NCBI GenBank assembly: GCA_027627225.1
Contig: CM051026.1
Coordinates: forward strand, 8,276,925-8,340,924
DNA from: Congeria kusceri
Taxonomy: Eukaryota; Mollusca; Bivalvia; Myida; Dreissenidae
DNA length: 64,000 bases
Direction: 5' to 3'
The translations under genes were made by a program, and so were the position numbers. Below are positions 23,427-36,347 of this stretch, piece by piece. The notes beneath the pieces are model-generated. The model searched no databases, was not told where the DNA came from, and was given only the letters and a program-made list of their open reading frames with translations. How positions within the stretch are numbered: the first letter of the stretch is position 1; each line of letters begins with the position of its first letter.

Positions 23427-24153
23427 AGATTAACAGCATAATTCGGTATACATGTTAAGTAAGCTAAGCAGATTAACAGCATACTTCGGTATACATGTTA
23501 AGTATGCTAAGCAGATTAACAGCATAATTCGGTATACATGTTAAGTATGCTAAGCAGATTAACAGCATAATTCGGTATACATGTTAAGTATGCTAAGCAG
23601 ATTAACAGCATAATTCGGTATACATGTTAAGTATGCTAAGCAGATTAACAGCATAATTCGGTATACATGTTAAGTATGCTAAGCAGATTAACAGCATAAT
23701 TCGGTATACATGTTAAGTATGCTAAGCAGATTAACAGCATAATTCGGTATACATGTTAAGTATGCTAAGCAGATTAACAGCATAATTCGGTATACATGTT
23801 AAGTATGCTAAGCAGATTAACAGCATAATTCTGTATACATGTTAAGTATGCTAAGCAGATTAACAGCATAATTCGGTATGCATGTTAAGTATGCTAAGCA
23901 GATTAACAGCATAATTCGGTATACATATTAAGTATGCTAAGCAGATTAACAGCATAATTCGGTATACATGTTAAGTATGCTAAGCAGATTAACAGCATAA
24001 TTCGGTATACATGTTAAGTATGCTAAGCAGATTAACAGCATAATTCGGTATACATGTTAAGTATGCTAAGCAGATTAACAGCATAATTCGGTATACATGT
24101 TAAGTATGCTAAGCAGATTAACAGCATAATTCGTTATACATGTTAAGTATGCT
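23427..24153. repeat. 43-bp satellite, ~17 copies
   Basis: The unit is AGATTAACAGCATAATTCGG followed by TATACATGTTAAGTATGCTAAGC (43 bp). Copies are almost identical, with sparse single-base variants clustered at the array ends and near 23830-23930. Each unit has nested dyads: TTAACA...TGTTAA and AGCATA...TATGCT. Confidence 0.97.
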
Positions 24154-24642
24154 CAGATTTCCACGTACTTACCTACATGTAGACATTATAGTTTTTCTCG
24201 ACCACACTTGAATTTGTCTTCATTTACGTTGTTCGCGCTGCAGTCGGTTTAAATTTATTTAACTATGGGGGTTTTAACCATTGACTGAAATAAGAGGAAT
24301 CGCAGTTTTCTGTACATAAACAATCTGGAATCGCCCGTATTTATAAATCGCCTTATTTGCCTGTTTTGATTAGTCCATGTTTATAACTTTTACATTTTTT
24401 CTGACTGTATCCTTTTGGGTTGTTGTTTTAATATTTTAACATGACACGTCATTAATGCTATATATGGAACAAAAACACAATTAACGTTGTAAAACTAAAC
24501 ATAAACAACGCACGCATAAAAATTATTCCAATTCTGACGCCATTTGTTCAGCTTTTATCAATGAAACGTACATCACTATGAATTTAAATCAACGAATGAC
24601 GTCATTAATAGCAGGTATGACGCGCGATTGAATGTTCGCGCG
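24154..24642. other. no gene seen
   Basis: About 490 bp of AT-rich spacer between the two satellites. Nothing is recognised. Confidence 0.5.
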
Positions 24643-27600
24643 GAAAGTAAGGCGATGCATAGTAAATGCAGTTCCCATTGTAGTGTACAAGAAAGTAATG
24701 CGATGCATAGTAAATGCAGTTCCCATTGTAGTGTACAAGAAAGTAATGCGATGCACAGTAAATGCAGTTCCCATTGTAGTGTACAAGACAGTAAGGCGAT
24801 GCACAGTAAATGCAGTTCCAATTGTAGTGTACAAGACAGTAAGGCGATGCATAGTAAATGCAGTTCCCATTGTAGTGTACAAGAAAGTAAGGCGATGCAC
24901 AGTAAATGCAGTTCCCATTGTAGTGTACAAGACAGTAAGGCGATACACAGTAAATGCAGTTCCCATTGTAGTGTACAAGAAAGTAAGGCGATGCACAGTA
25001 AATGCAGTTCCCATTGTAGTGTACAAGGCAGTAAGGCGATGCACAGTAAATGCAGTTCCCATTGTAGTGTACAAGACAGTAAGGCGATGCACAGTAAATG
25101 CAGTTCCCATTGTAGTGTACAAGAAAGTAAGGCGATACACAGTAAATGCAGTTCCCATTGTAGTGTACAAGAAAGTAAGGCGATGCACAGTAAATGCAGT
25201 TCCCATTGTAGTGTACAAGAAAGTAAGGCGATACACAGTAAATGCAGTTCCCATTGTAGTGTACAAGACAGTAAGGCGATGCACAGTAAATGCAGTTCCC
25301 ATTGTAGTGTACAAGAAAGTAAGGCGATGCACAGTAAATGCAGTTCCCATTGTAGTGTACAAGAAAGTAAGGCGATACACAGTAAATGCAGTTCCCATTG
25401 TAGTGTACAAGAAAGTAAGGCGATGCACAGTAAATGCAGTTCCCATTGTAGTGTACAAGAAAGTAAGGCGATGCACAGTAAATGCAGTTCCCATTGTAGT
25501 GTACAAGAAAGTAAGGCGATGCACAGTAAATGCAGTTCCCATTGTAGTGTACAAGAAAGTAAGGCGATGCACAGTAAATGCAGTTCCCATTGTAGTGTAC
25601 AAGACAGTAAGGCGATGCACAGTAAATGCAGTTCCCATTGTAGTGTACAAGACAGTAAGGCGATGCACAGTAAATGCAGTTCCCATTGTAGTGTACAAGA
25701 CAGTAAGGCGATGCACAGTAAATGCAGTTCCCATTGTAGTGTACAAGACAGTAAGGCGATGCACAGTAAATGCAGTTCCCATTGTAGTGTACAAGACAGT
25801 AAGGCGATGCACAGTAAATGCAGTTCCCATTGTAGTGTAGAAGAAAGTAAGGCGATGCACAGTAAATGCAGTTCCCATTGTAGTGTACAAGACAGTAAGG
25901 CGGTGCACAGTAAATGCAGTTCCCATTGTAGTGTACAAGACAGTAAGGCGATGCACAGTAAATGCAGTTCCCATTGTAGTGTACAAGAAAGTAAGGCGAT
26001 GCACAGTAAATGCAGTTCCCATTGTAGTGTACAAGAAAGTAAGGCGATGCACAGTAAATGCAGTTCCCATTGTAGTGTACAAGAAAGTAAGGCGATGCAC
26101 AGTAAATGCAGTTCCCATTGTAGTGTACAAGAAAGTAAGGCGATGCACAGTAAATGCAGTTCCCATTGTAGTGTACAAGAAAGTAAGGCGATGCACAGTA
26201 AATGCAGTTCCCATTGTAGTGTACAAGACAGTAAGGCGATGCACAGTAAATGCAGTTCCCATTGTAGTGTACAAGACAGTAACGCGATGCACAGTAAATG
26301 CAGTTCCCATTGTAGTGTAGAAGAAAGTAAGGCGATGCACAGTAAATGCAGTTCCCATTGTAGTGTACAAGACAGTAAGGCGGTGCACAGTAAATGCAGT
26401 TCCCATTGTAGTGTACAAGACAGTAAGGCGCTGCACAGTAAATGCAGTTCCCATTGTAGTGTACAAGAAAGTACGGCGATGCATAGTAAATGCAGTTCCC
26501 ATTGTAGTGTACAAGAAAGTAAGGCGATGCACAGTAAATGCAGTTCCCATTGTAGTGTACAAGAAAGTAAGGCGATGCATAGTAAATGCAGTTCCCATTG
26601 TAGTGTACAAGAAAGTAAGGCGATGCACAGTAAATGCAGTTCCCATTGTAGTGTACAAGAAAGTAAGGCGATGCACAGTAAATGCAGTTCCCATTGTAGT
26701 GCACAAGACAGTAAGGCGATGCACAGTAAATGCAGTTCCCATTGTAGTGTACAAGACAGTAAGGCGATGCACAGTAAATGCAGTTCCCATTGTAGTGTAC
26801 AAGACAGTAAGGCGATGCACAGTAAATGCAGTTCCCATTGTAGTGTACAAGAAAGTAAGGCGATGCACAGTAAATGCAGTTCCCATTGTAGTGTACAAGA
26901 CAGTAAGGCGGTGCACAGTAAATGCAGTTCCCATTGTAGTGTACAAGACAGTAAGGCGATGCACAGTAAATGCAGTTCCCATTGTAGTGTACAAGAAAGT
27001 AAGGCGATGCACAGTAAATGCAGTTCCCATTGTAGTGTACAAGAAAGTAAGGCGATGCATAGTAAATGCAGTTCCCATTGTAGTGTACAAGAAAGTAAGG
27101 CGATGCACAGTAAATGCAGTTCCCATTGTAGTGTACAAGAAAGTAAGGCGATGCATAGTAAATGCAGTTCCCATTGTAGTGTACAAGAAAGTAAGGCGAT
27201 GCACAGTAAATGCAGTTCCGATTGTAGTGTACAAGAAAGTAAGGCGATGCACAGTAAATGCAGTTCCCATTGTAGTGTACAAGACAGTAAGGCGATGCAC
27301 AGTAAATGCAGTTCCCATTGTAGTGTACAAGACAGTAAGGCGATGCACAGTAAATGCAGTTCCCATTGTAGTGTACAAGACAGTAAGGCGATGCACAGTA
27401 AATGCAGTTCCCATTGTAGTGTACAAGAAAGTAAGGCGAAGCACAGTAAATGCAGTTCCCATTGTAGTGTACAAGAAAGTAAGGCGATGCATAGTAAATG
27501 CAGTTCCCATTGTAGTGTACAAGAAAGTAAGGCGATGCACAGTAAATGCAGTTCCCATTGTAGTGTACAAGACAGTAAGGCGATGCACAGTAAATGCAGT

Positions 27601-30600
27601 TCCCATTGTAGTGTACAAGACAGTAAGGCGATGCACAGTAAATGCAGTTCCCATTGTAGTGTACAAGACAGTAAGGCGATGCACAGTAAATGCAGTTCCC
27701 ATTGTAGTGTACAAGACAGTAAGGCGATGCACAGTAAATGCAGTTCCCATTGTAGTGTACAAGAAAGTAAGGCGATGCACAGTAAATGCAGTTCCCATTG
27801 TAGTGTACAAGACAGTAAGGCGATGCACAGTAAATGCAGTTCCCATTGTAGTGTACAAGAAAGTAAGGCGATGCACAGTAAATGCAGTTCCCATTGTAGT
27901 GTACAAGAAAGTAAGGCGATGCACAGTAAATGCAGTTCCCATTGTAGTGTACAAGACAGTAAGGCGATGCACAGTAAATGCAGTTCCCATTGTAGTGTAC
28001 AAGACAGTAAGGCGATGCACAGTAAATGCAGTTCCCATTGTAGTGTACAAGACAGTAAGGCGATGCATAGTAAATGCAGTTCCCATTGTAGTGTACAAGA
28101 AAGTAAGGCGATACACAGTAAATGCAGTTCCCATTGTAGTGTACAAGAAAGTAAGGCGATGCACAGTAAATGCAGTTCCCATTGTAGTGTACAATAAAGT
28201 AAAGCGATGCATAGTAAATGCAGTTCCCATTGTAGTGTACAAGAAAGTAAGGCGATGCATAGTAAATGCAGTTCCCATTGTAGTGTACAAGAAAGTAAGG
28301 CGATGCATAGTAAATGCAGTTCCCATTGTAGTGTACAAGAAAGTAAGGCGATGCACAGTACATGCAGTTCCCATTGTAGTGTACAAGACAGTAAGGCGAT
28401 GCACAGTAAATGCAGTTCCCATTGTAGTGTACAAGAAAGTAAGGCGATGCACAGTAAATGCAGTTCCCATTGTAGTGTACAAGAAAGTAAGGCGATGCAC
28501 AGTAAATGCAGTTCCCATTGTAGTGTACAAGACAGTAAGGCGATGCACAGTAAATGCAGTTCCCATTGTAGTGTGCAAGACAGTAAGGCGATGCACAGTA
28601 AATGCAGTTCCCATTGTAGTGTACAAGACAGTAAGGCGATGCACAGTAAATGCAGTTCCCATTGTAGTGTACAAGAAAGTAAGGCGATGCACAGTAAATG
28701 CAGTTCCCATTGTAGTGTACAAGACAGTAAGGCGATGCACAGTAAATGCAGTTCCCATTGTAGTGTACAAGACAGTAAGGCGATGCACAGTAAATGCAGT
28801 TCCCATTGTAGTGTACAAGAAAGTAAGGCGATGCACAGTAAATGCAGTTCCCATTGTAGTGTACAAGAAAGTAAGGCGATGCGTAGTAAATGCAGTTCCC
28901 ATTGTAGTGTACAAGACAGTAAGGCGATGCACAGTAAATGCAGTTCCCATTGTAGTGTACAAGACAGTAAGGCGATGCACAGTAAATGCAGTTCCCATTG
29001 TAGTGTACATGACAGTAAGGCGATGCACAGTAAATGCAGTTCCCATTGTAGTGTACAAGACAGTTAGGCGATGCATAGTAAATGCAGTTCCCATTGTAGT
29101 GTACAAGAAAGTAAGGCGATGCACAGTAAATGCAGTTCCCATTGTAGTGTACAAGAAAGTAAGGCGATGCACAGTAAATGCAGTTCCCATTGTAGTGTAC
29201 AAGAAAGTAAGGCGATGCACAGTAAATGCAGTTCCCATTGTAGTGTACAAGACAGTAAGGCGATGCACAGTAAATGCAGTTCCCATTGTAGTGTACAAGA
29301 CAGTAAGGCGATGCATAGTAAATGCAGTTCCCATTGTAGTGTACAAGACAGTAAGGCGATGCACAGTAAATGCAGTTCCCATTGTAGTGTACAAGACAGT
29401 AAGGCGGTGCACAGTAAATGCAGTTCCCATTGTAGTGTACAAGAAAGTAAGGCGATGCACAGTAAATGCAGTTCCCATTGTAGTGTACAAGACAGTAAGG
29501 CGATGCACAGTAAATGCAGTTCCCATTGTAGTGTACAAGACAGTAAGGCGATGCACAGTAAATGCAGTTCCCATTGTAGTGTACAAGAAAGTAAGGCGAT
29601 GCACAGTAAATGCAGTTCCCATTGTAGTGTACAAGAAAGTAAGGCGATGCACAGTAAATGCAGTTCCCATTGTAATGTACAAGACAGTAAGGCGATGCAC
29701 AGTAAATGCAGTTCCCATTGTAGTGTACAAGAAAGTAAGGCGATGCACAGTAAATGCAGTTCCCATTGTAGTGTACAAGAAAGTAAGGCGATGCACAGTA
29801 AATGCAGTTCCCATTGTAGTGTACAAGACAGTAAGGCGATGCACAGTAAATGCAGTTCCCATTGTAGTGTACAAGAAAGTAAGGCGATGCACAGTAAATG
29901 CAGTTCCCATTGTAATGTACAAGACAGTAAGGCGATGCACAGTAAATGCAGTTCCCATTGTAGTGTACAAGAAAGTAAGGCGATGCACAGTAAATGCAGT
30001 TCCCATTGTAGTGTACAAGAAAGTAAGGCGATGCACAGTAAATGCAGTTCCCATTGTAATGTACAAGACAGTAAGGCGATGCACAGTAAATGCAGTTCCC
30101 ATTGTAGTGTACAAGAAAGTAAGGCGATGCACAGTAAATGCAGTTCCCATTGTAGTGTACAAGACAGTAAGGCGATGCACAGTAAATGCAGTTCCCATTG
30201 TAGTGTACAAGAAAGTAAGGCGATGCACAGTAAATGCAGTTCCCATTGTAGTGTACAAGACAGTAAGGCGATGCACAGTAAATGCAGTTCCCATTGTAGT
30301 GTACAAGACAGTAAGGCGATGCACAGTAAATGCAGTTCCCATTGTAGTGTACAAGAAAGTAAGGCGATGCACAGTAAATGCAGTTCCCATTGTAGTGTAC
30401 AAGACAGTAAGGCGATGCACAGTAAATGCAGTTCCCATTGTAGTGTACAAGAAAGTAAGGCGATGCACAGTAAATGCAGTTCCCATTGTAGTGTACAAGA
30501 AAGTAAGGCGATGCACAGTAAATGCAGTTCCCATTGTAGTGTACAAGACAGTAAGGCGATGCACAGTAAATGCAGTTCCCATTGTAGTGTACAAGACAGT

Positions 30601-30788
30601 AAGGCGATGCACAGTAAATGCAGTTCCCATTGTAGTGTACAAGACAGTAAGGCGATGCACAGTAAATGCAGTTCCCATTGTAGTGTACAAGACAGTAAGG
30701 CGATGCACAGTAAATGCAGTTCCCATTGTAGTGTACAAGACAGTAAGGCGATGCACAGTAAATGCAGTTCCCATTGTAGTGTACAAGA
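24643..30788. repeat. 48-bp satellite, ~128 copies, 6.1 kb
   Basis: The unit is GTAAGGCGATGCACAGTAAA followed by TGCAGTTCCCATTGTAGTGT and ACAAGACA (48 bp). The two common variable sites are CAC/CAT and GACAGT/GAAAGT; other variants are rare. No indel breaks the 48-bp phase. Since 48 is divisible by 3, two plus frames and two minus frames are open over long stretches, the longest being 2065 codons on the minus strand (24589-30786). No frame makes both common variants synonymous, and there is no upstream exon, so coding is unlikely. Confidence 0.97.
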
Positions 30789-31257
30789 TATTTGTTAGAT
30801 CATATTTGAATCGATCGCCATCATCGTTTAATTTCTGCGCAACATAACTTCAAACCGTTGTATATCAGTCGATATACCACGCTTCATCGAAGATTCTGTT
30901 TTAAATAAAGCAGGTCGACGCAGCTTTTGATCGAATGCCTATTCTAATTGTATGCATTTCCAAGATCTGAATCTGAGTTTATACAAGAACCATACAGTCT
31001 AAACAAAGCATCTGTGGGTGTTGCAATCGAAGCGTCCTCACTTCATATATCTGTATGTTTTTGGTGGTATATACAGTTCAGGAATTTTTACATGTCGTGT
31101 TACTAGATCAGCTTATATTAATTATTTTCATAAACATTTACGTTTAGTTGTCATTAAAAAAACACACTTTGCAGCCTCAACACGTTTTAACATAGACAAG
31201 GTTTCAATTGAGAATATTTTGCCAAGTTTAACACTTTATATATCTGCTATACCAGTC
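30789..31257. other. no gene seen
   Basis: About 470 bp of spacer from the 48-bp array to the ACGT-rich repeat. Nothing is recognised. Confidence 0.5.
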
Positions 31258-31600
31258 ATAGTGTCACGTTTAAGTCGCATCGTTTAGCTACCTTGCGCAA
31301 CTTGGCAGGTATGTAGTTAACAGTGGCCATAACGCGCCTCAACATGGCACAACTTGGCAGGTACGTAGTTCAACGTGGCCATAACGCGCCTCAACGTGGC
31401 ACAACTTGGCAGGTACGTAGTTCAACGTGACCATAACGCTCCTCAACGCGGCACACGTTGGCAGGTATGTTGTTCAACGTGGCCGTTCAACGTACCTTAA
31501 CGAAGCACAAGTTGGCCGGTACGTAGTTCAACGTGGCCGTAACGCGCCTCAACGTGGCACACGTTGGCATGTACGTAGTTCAACGTTAACGTCACATATT
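31258..31600. repeat. 52-bp tandem repeat, ACGT-rich, right of the satellites
   Basis: Starts GTCATAGTGTCACGTTTAAG like 22569, then about six units of GGCACAACTTGGCAGGTACG / TAGTTCAACGTGGCC / ATAACGCGCCTCAACGT (52 bp). It is direct in orientation to the left copy. Confidence 0.85.
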
Positions 31601-33167
31601 TAAAATACTTCTATGTAATACCACAATAATAATTAATACCATATAATGTGTATGCAGATAAAACCAAAATTTCCAATCATCGAACTGAGGAAAGAGGTCT
31701 GTTTCCGTGGTCACGTGGTACAAAGACTAAATAATGACAATTATTAACACATAATAATTTACATGTGTACTACTGTTGAATACGGATTTTTTTACAAAAG
31801 ATAAAGTGAAGGTTAAAAAGTTGACATTGTTGCCTGTTTGTTTATGTATTATGTTTCACAACAACGCGTTTCCTTCTAGTAGTATCCATTGTTTGCATTG
31901 CCCTCTAAATTAAAAACACGTTCACGGCACTCACCTAAAGATACACACATATAGTTTATTTCTTTAGATTTCAATGTTAGTGAGGTAATATGTATTTTCT
32001 GAATAATCATGGGCCACGTTTTCGTTGGGGGTTTAAATACCCCTATATGTTGTCTTTTCAGGCGCCACCCAAAGCAAAAGCCTATTTGCGACATTTGTTT
32101 CGAGGGTTGACAATATCAATGTCACACACTCTGCCATATAATATTCATTTTATTATACATATCATATGATATGTAAATACTATTTAAGCATTAAATATTT
32201 TTAAGTTCATGAACATAAATATAAATACAAGTAAAACAGTTAATCAATGACAAAACATACATTTAAAACGTCGCTCAATAAAAGTTTGCAAAAAAAGTCA
32301 ATATTCATATTGAATGTAAATGAAACGAGCTACATACTCAGTAGAGGGCAGTGGTCTATTTGAGGCCAGTCATTACTTGTCGTTACATTATATTACAGAA
32401 CAGACAACACATCAGAGAAATCATACCCTGAACATATTTCAAATAAAACAGAAAGTAAATACACTTCCTGGTTACCTTGATGCAATATACATTATGATTT
32501 ATAACACATACCGTAATGCATACACATTTACATAACCTTAGCCCTTACACTGCATACATACACTATTTGTTTTGCAAAACTCATTCTGATATTAGTTGGT
32601 CACTTTAAATGGTAGCTTAGAAAGTAATTTAGACGAAAAAATTTTAATAAATACATAAAGAGAAAATTCGGATGATCAACGTTACCAAAGATGTAGATCA
32701 ATTTTTGTTACTGTGAAAACGTATTCTATCAGAAACGTTACAACTCTTAAGTTATATTATGATCATGCATAGTCCAACTACATTTGTATTGTATTGCATT
32801 TGAAAAAGATGAAAATTGTGAATATAATATTTATTCATCGTGTTATTCTTAACAATGTACGCAGGAAAACATCATATGCTAACTATAATACATGTACCAA
32901 GCAAACATCCACTATATACACCGAAAACACGTATTAAACGGATTATAAAACCATATTCATAACGATACAAACAATTTCATTCACTCAAGATTATTGAATA
33001 CAGAATAATGTTTATACCAGCCTCACTTTGTGTGTCATTATTGTGAGACAGAGATATGAACATGCATTATACATAATCTACGGGCAAACTATATATTGCC
33101 CTGTCACAAATAATTGCAGCAATACGACCAATGGTTGCTGAATGTTTTCCACAGCGAGACATTGAAG
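31601..33167. other. no gene seen
   Basis: AT-rich. Short open frames at 31876-32094 (-) and 32320-32535 (+) have no recognisable content. Confidence 0.5.
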
Positions 33168-33392
33168 TCATTGTGCAACGTGACGCGAAACAAGAGCCAC
33201 CAATGTGTGGTTCGGCATTGAAGATCCCATAGCAGCGCGAGCCGTTGGTATGAGAGTAGTATCTATGAATGAGACATTTGGTAAGTTTCTCTTCTTAACG
33301 AAACCCCCAATAGTTCCAAGACCACCAAATGCTGAATCACCTGAATAACATCTTTGTTGTTTTGTAAAGAAAGTCGTATTCTGTAATCTCAT
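33168..33392 (-). pseudogene. exon Y-like frame of the unrecognised family (third locus)
   Basis: The frame reads GGLGTIGGFVKKRNLPNVSF, then IDTTLIPTARAAMGSSMPNH, ending ..SRHVAQ before TGA. The TT[LI] and MPN.T core and downstream position resemble 12552-12670, where exon Y also follows exon X on the same strand. If the pair is real, exon X at 34648-35040 and this frame belong to one minus-strand gene with an intron of about 1.2 kb. Function is unknown and the evidence is modest. Confidence 0.3.
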
Positions 33393-34647
33393 GTTTCTTT
33401 ATCTCGCTTGTCAACAAGCGCAGAATCAGCTGCTGACGCGTCTATAACAATTTGAAGTCTTCCGCAACTGTCTTAATATCTTAATTACAAAGACGATAAA
33501 AAGTAATTTAGTTTGATGACTTCTAACATGAATGCTTAGGTGTCACTGTCATTATCAATGATAAGAAGATTATCTACTTCATAGGAAGGATAATGAAGAT
33601 TATTAAAATGTATATTTTTATCTATGTAGGTGCTATATAAACTGTTTAAATATCTCTATTTCTAATGCATCTGGTAGTGTTGCGTGCTACATTGCATTTC
33701 ATAGTCTTAAAAAAGGTTTTATGATTCATATTCATTACATAAATATCCTACAGATGCATGCATTGTAAATTTGAAAATCTGCCGTTTGAAAACAATATAC
33801 CTACGCAACAGTAGATTTGTTTAAATATAGCTTTACGCATTTATATTATGTTTAAGTACTTCGATTTTCTCTACCGCATAAATATGCTTAATAACACCTT
33901 TGGATGCACTAGTATTTTCCAAGGCACAATTAACGTGTGTAATGAAACGTTTACGCTAGTCATACATATTGCGAACATATGTATTTTCAACAATACTTCT
34001 TGCCACAATCATGATATTTCGTGTAGAAATATAATTTTGTCTGTCGGTATGTCTGGCCATTCGGATCTCGGGACGGCGCTCAGTTTAAACGTTGTCTCAA
34101 TACGGATGTAAATCTCTTGCATACTGGCCCTCTTTTGATCTAAAAGCAATAGACGTTTCCAAAATGTAAAGCATAAGCAAATTTATGTATAGTAAGATCG
34201 AATCCTTGCATTTTATATATCACATGTAACGGATAACAAGTTTTCACAAAAGAGCGCGTGATAAAATGCCTAAAAAACTTGGAACAATAGCTAAAAAGGT
34301 GGTTACAAATAGAGTGGTGTATACGTATTTAAGTATGATATTATAACCATAATTTGTATAAATGAAACAATAAAGTAGTAATGAAAATATTCTTAATTAA
34401 AAGAGTTGTTCACTTTAATACTCTACATCTAGCTTTATTATTAGAATGAACAAACAGTAACGATATTTAGGAAATGCCTACCCGGAATTTTGGACGAATC
34501 CTATTGTTTCAAATTCCGATGAATTGATTTCAAGATGGATAATGCGCAGCGTTCCAATCAACAATCCGCATCTTGTATAATCTCTGTTTGTAACACGGTG
34601 AAGAAAATATTTTGAAGAACTGGACAATAATCATTTTTGCTCACTAT
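33393..34647. other. no gene seen (possible intron)
   Basis: AT-rich. If exons X and Y belong together this is an intron. The plus-strand frame at 33848-34111 has no recognisable domain. Confidence 0.4.
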
Positions 34648-35040
34648 TCAGACTTCTGTATTCCGAATATCTGAATCATTTAGAGCCTCGATTACAGATT
34701 CTTCCATGGAACTGTCAATTAAAATCAGTGCGAATTCGTGTGTCTGTTGTATTGTGGCTACTATATCACGCGTTGACATGTTCTTGGTCGTTTGCACTGG
34801 ACCATGGTTAAAGTTTTGAAGCAAATTTTCAGTTGTGTAAATCTGGACTGAGTTGGACGAAATTACACGGACTAACTGTTCATCCAGTACAGCAGGGTAC
34901 TAAAAGGTTTTGTTCGCAAATCATGAGAATTCCTTTTACTGATTCGCATGAATATTTCAGTATCTGAAATCGCTCTATTTCGCATTCCAGTCTCACTAAA
35001 TATATGTGGTCATCTCTTGTTGCTGTGCCCTTTGTTCCTA
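34648..35040 (-). pseudogene. exon X of the unrecognised family (third locus), frameshifted
   Basis: The first part reads LVRLECEIERFQILKYSCES then VKGIL. After a frameshift near 34890 the second part reads YPAVLDEQLVRVISSNSVQI, then YTTENLLQNF, TKNMSTRDIVATIQQ, FALILIDSSMEESVIEALND, ending at TGA (34648). It aligns with copies A and B: KYSCES, YP..LD, V[VI]S[AS]N.V, T.E....F and TKNMS are in register. The family has no identity I can name. Since all three loci are broken, these look like dispersed pseudogenes or parts of a repeat-borne gene whose intact parent is outside the window. Confidence 0.55.
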
Positions 35041-35116
35041 GTATCGTCCGCTTTTTTACGATATGCCCATTAAAAGTTAAGAGATAAGAAGTAGATGTAA
35101 TCGTATGATATAGCAT

Positions 35117-35564
35117 TGAATATAAGCAATAACGTCATAAGTTACTTTTAATACTGAACTCAAGTATTTATTAAATGTAGCTTTATTTCAACACTGTGGA
35201 ATACAGCAAACACGCGCAGTACAATGACGTCATCTGGTTATTTGTAGTGACTGCAATCTATGATTTTCGTTTTATTTTAGTTGTTTTGTCTAGTTTAGTT
35301 TTAAAATAAAGCCAGAAAATGGTGGGATAAATATAATACCAGGTAAGTGTTTATTAAAAGTAAGTTTATTTACTCGGCACACAAAATAAGAACCATTCGA
35401 CAAGGCTCGTGGTTTAGGGTGTAAGATGTTGGGTCTTACAAAAACTGTGCATGTAAGGTCAAGATTGAAACAAAAAGTAATCTTTATTGCGATAACGGTC
35501 CAAATTGTTGACGGCAAGTTGATGAACGCAGATTAAAAAAAAAACAAAAAAAAACTTGCATTAG
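35117..35564. other. no gene seen; A-rich tract
   Basis: Nothing is recognised. An A-rich tract lies at 35536-35555. Confidence 0.5.
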
Positions 35565-36347
35565 CATGAGGTGCGCCAATGTATCAATAATACTTAATTA
35601 TGCACAGGCATTAACAATAAATGAGATCATACACATGAAAACATTGCACAATATTATTTTTACAATCAACACAACAGCAATTGAGATCAACATGTGTAGC
35701 ATTGCCCAAAAAGTGGCGTAAGGACAGCACAGGTAGTCAGTTCCGAAAGAGTACGTGTTGCAATCAATAACTTAAACAAAAATAACATGGCGAAGGTAGC
35801 ACTATGTGAAGATGTAACTATTGAAATGTCATTAAAATAAAAAAATAAACTGCAATATGTATGCAATATTATTGCCAAACAATAGACATTTGACAGAAAA
35901 GCAGTATATATGTGGGGCATAAGGTATTGTTAGGCTCATTGAGACACATGCTAATACTGTTTTTTTTCCAAAGCTTATTTAATACCATGGCCAACATACT
36001 GAGTCTCGCATTTAAGCTCATTAAGACACATTTAACACCATTGCCTACATACTGAGTCTTGCATGTATAGAGTTGAGCAACCATTCATTTAAAGTGTTCA
36101 ATATTCTATAAACAAGTGTGAATCAACAAATGTAAGCATACAGCATAACTGTTGGATATGCATCAAAAGTCAAACACAAAGGACACAATGGTTTTAAATG
36201 TTGCAGATGCAATTGTGCATAACTTTTTCTTTGTTCCAAAAGTGAACACAGTAGCAATGAAATGTTACATTAATTCTGGCAAATTAATCAGTAATATACA
36301 TGGCAAGAAAATAACAAACAGCAACAAGTCTTGTCACATGATGTGAC
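35565..36347 (+). repeat. direct repeat pair, copy 1 (left part)
   Basis: Matches 37180-37807 in order: TACTTAATTATGCACAGGCA, ACATGTGTAGCATTGC, GTGGCGTAAGGA, AAAGGACACAATGGTTTT and GGCAAATTAATCAGTAATAT. Copy 1 additionally duplicates a block with TACTGAGTCT (35985-36070). Its right end (37048-37160) is separated by an inserted element. Confidence 0.8.

Noticed and set aside
24643..30788. CRISPR array
   Set aside because: The repeats are contiguous with no unique spacers, the context is eukaryotic and no cas genes exist. It is a satellite.
24589..30847. Giant repetitive proteins (2065, 1494, 1252 and 1189 codons) over the 48-bp array
   Set aside because: A 48-bp unit keeps any stop-free frame open by arithmetic. 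The two common variants are not jointly synonymous in any frame, several frames are open at once on both strands, and no upstream exon or signal sequence is visible.
33848..34111. 87-codon plus-strand frame with cysteines as a secreted peptide
   Set aside because: No convincing signal peptide, and it lies in a probable intron of the minus-strand exon X/Y locus. Kept out for lack of support.
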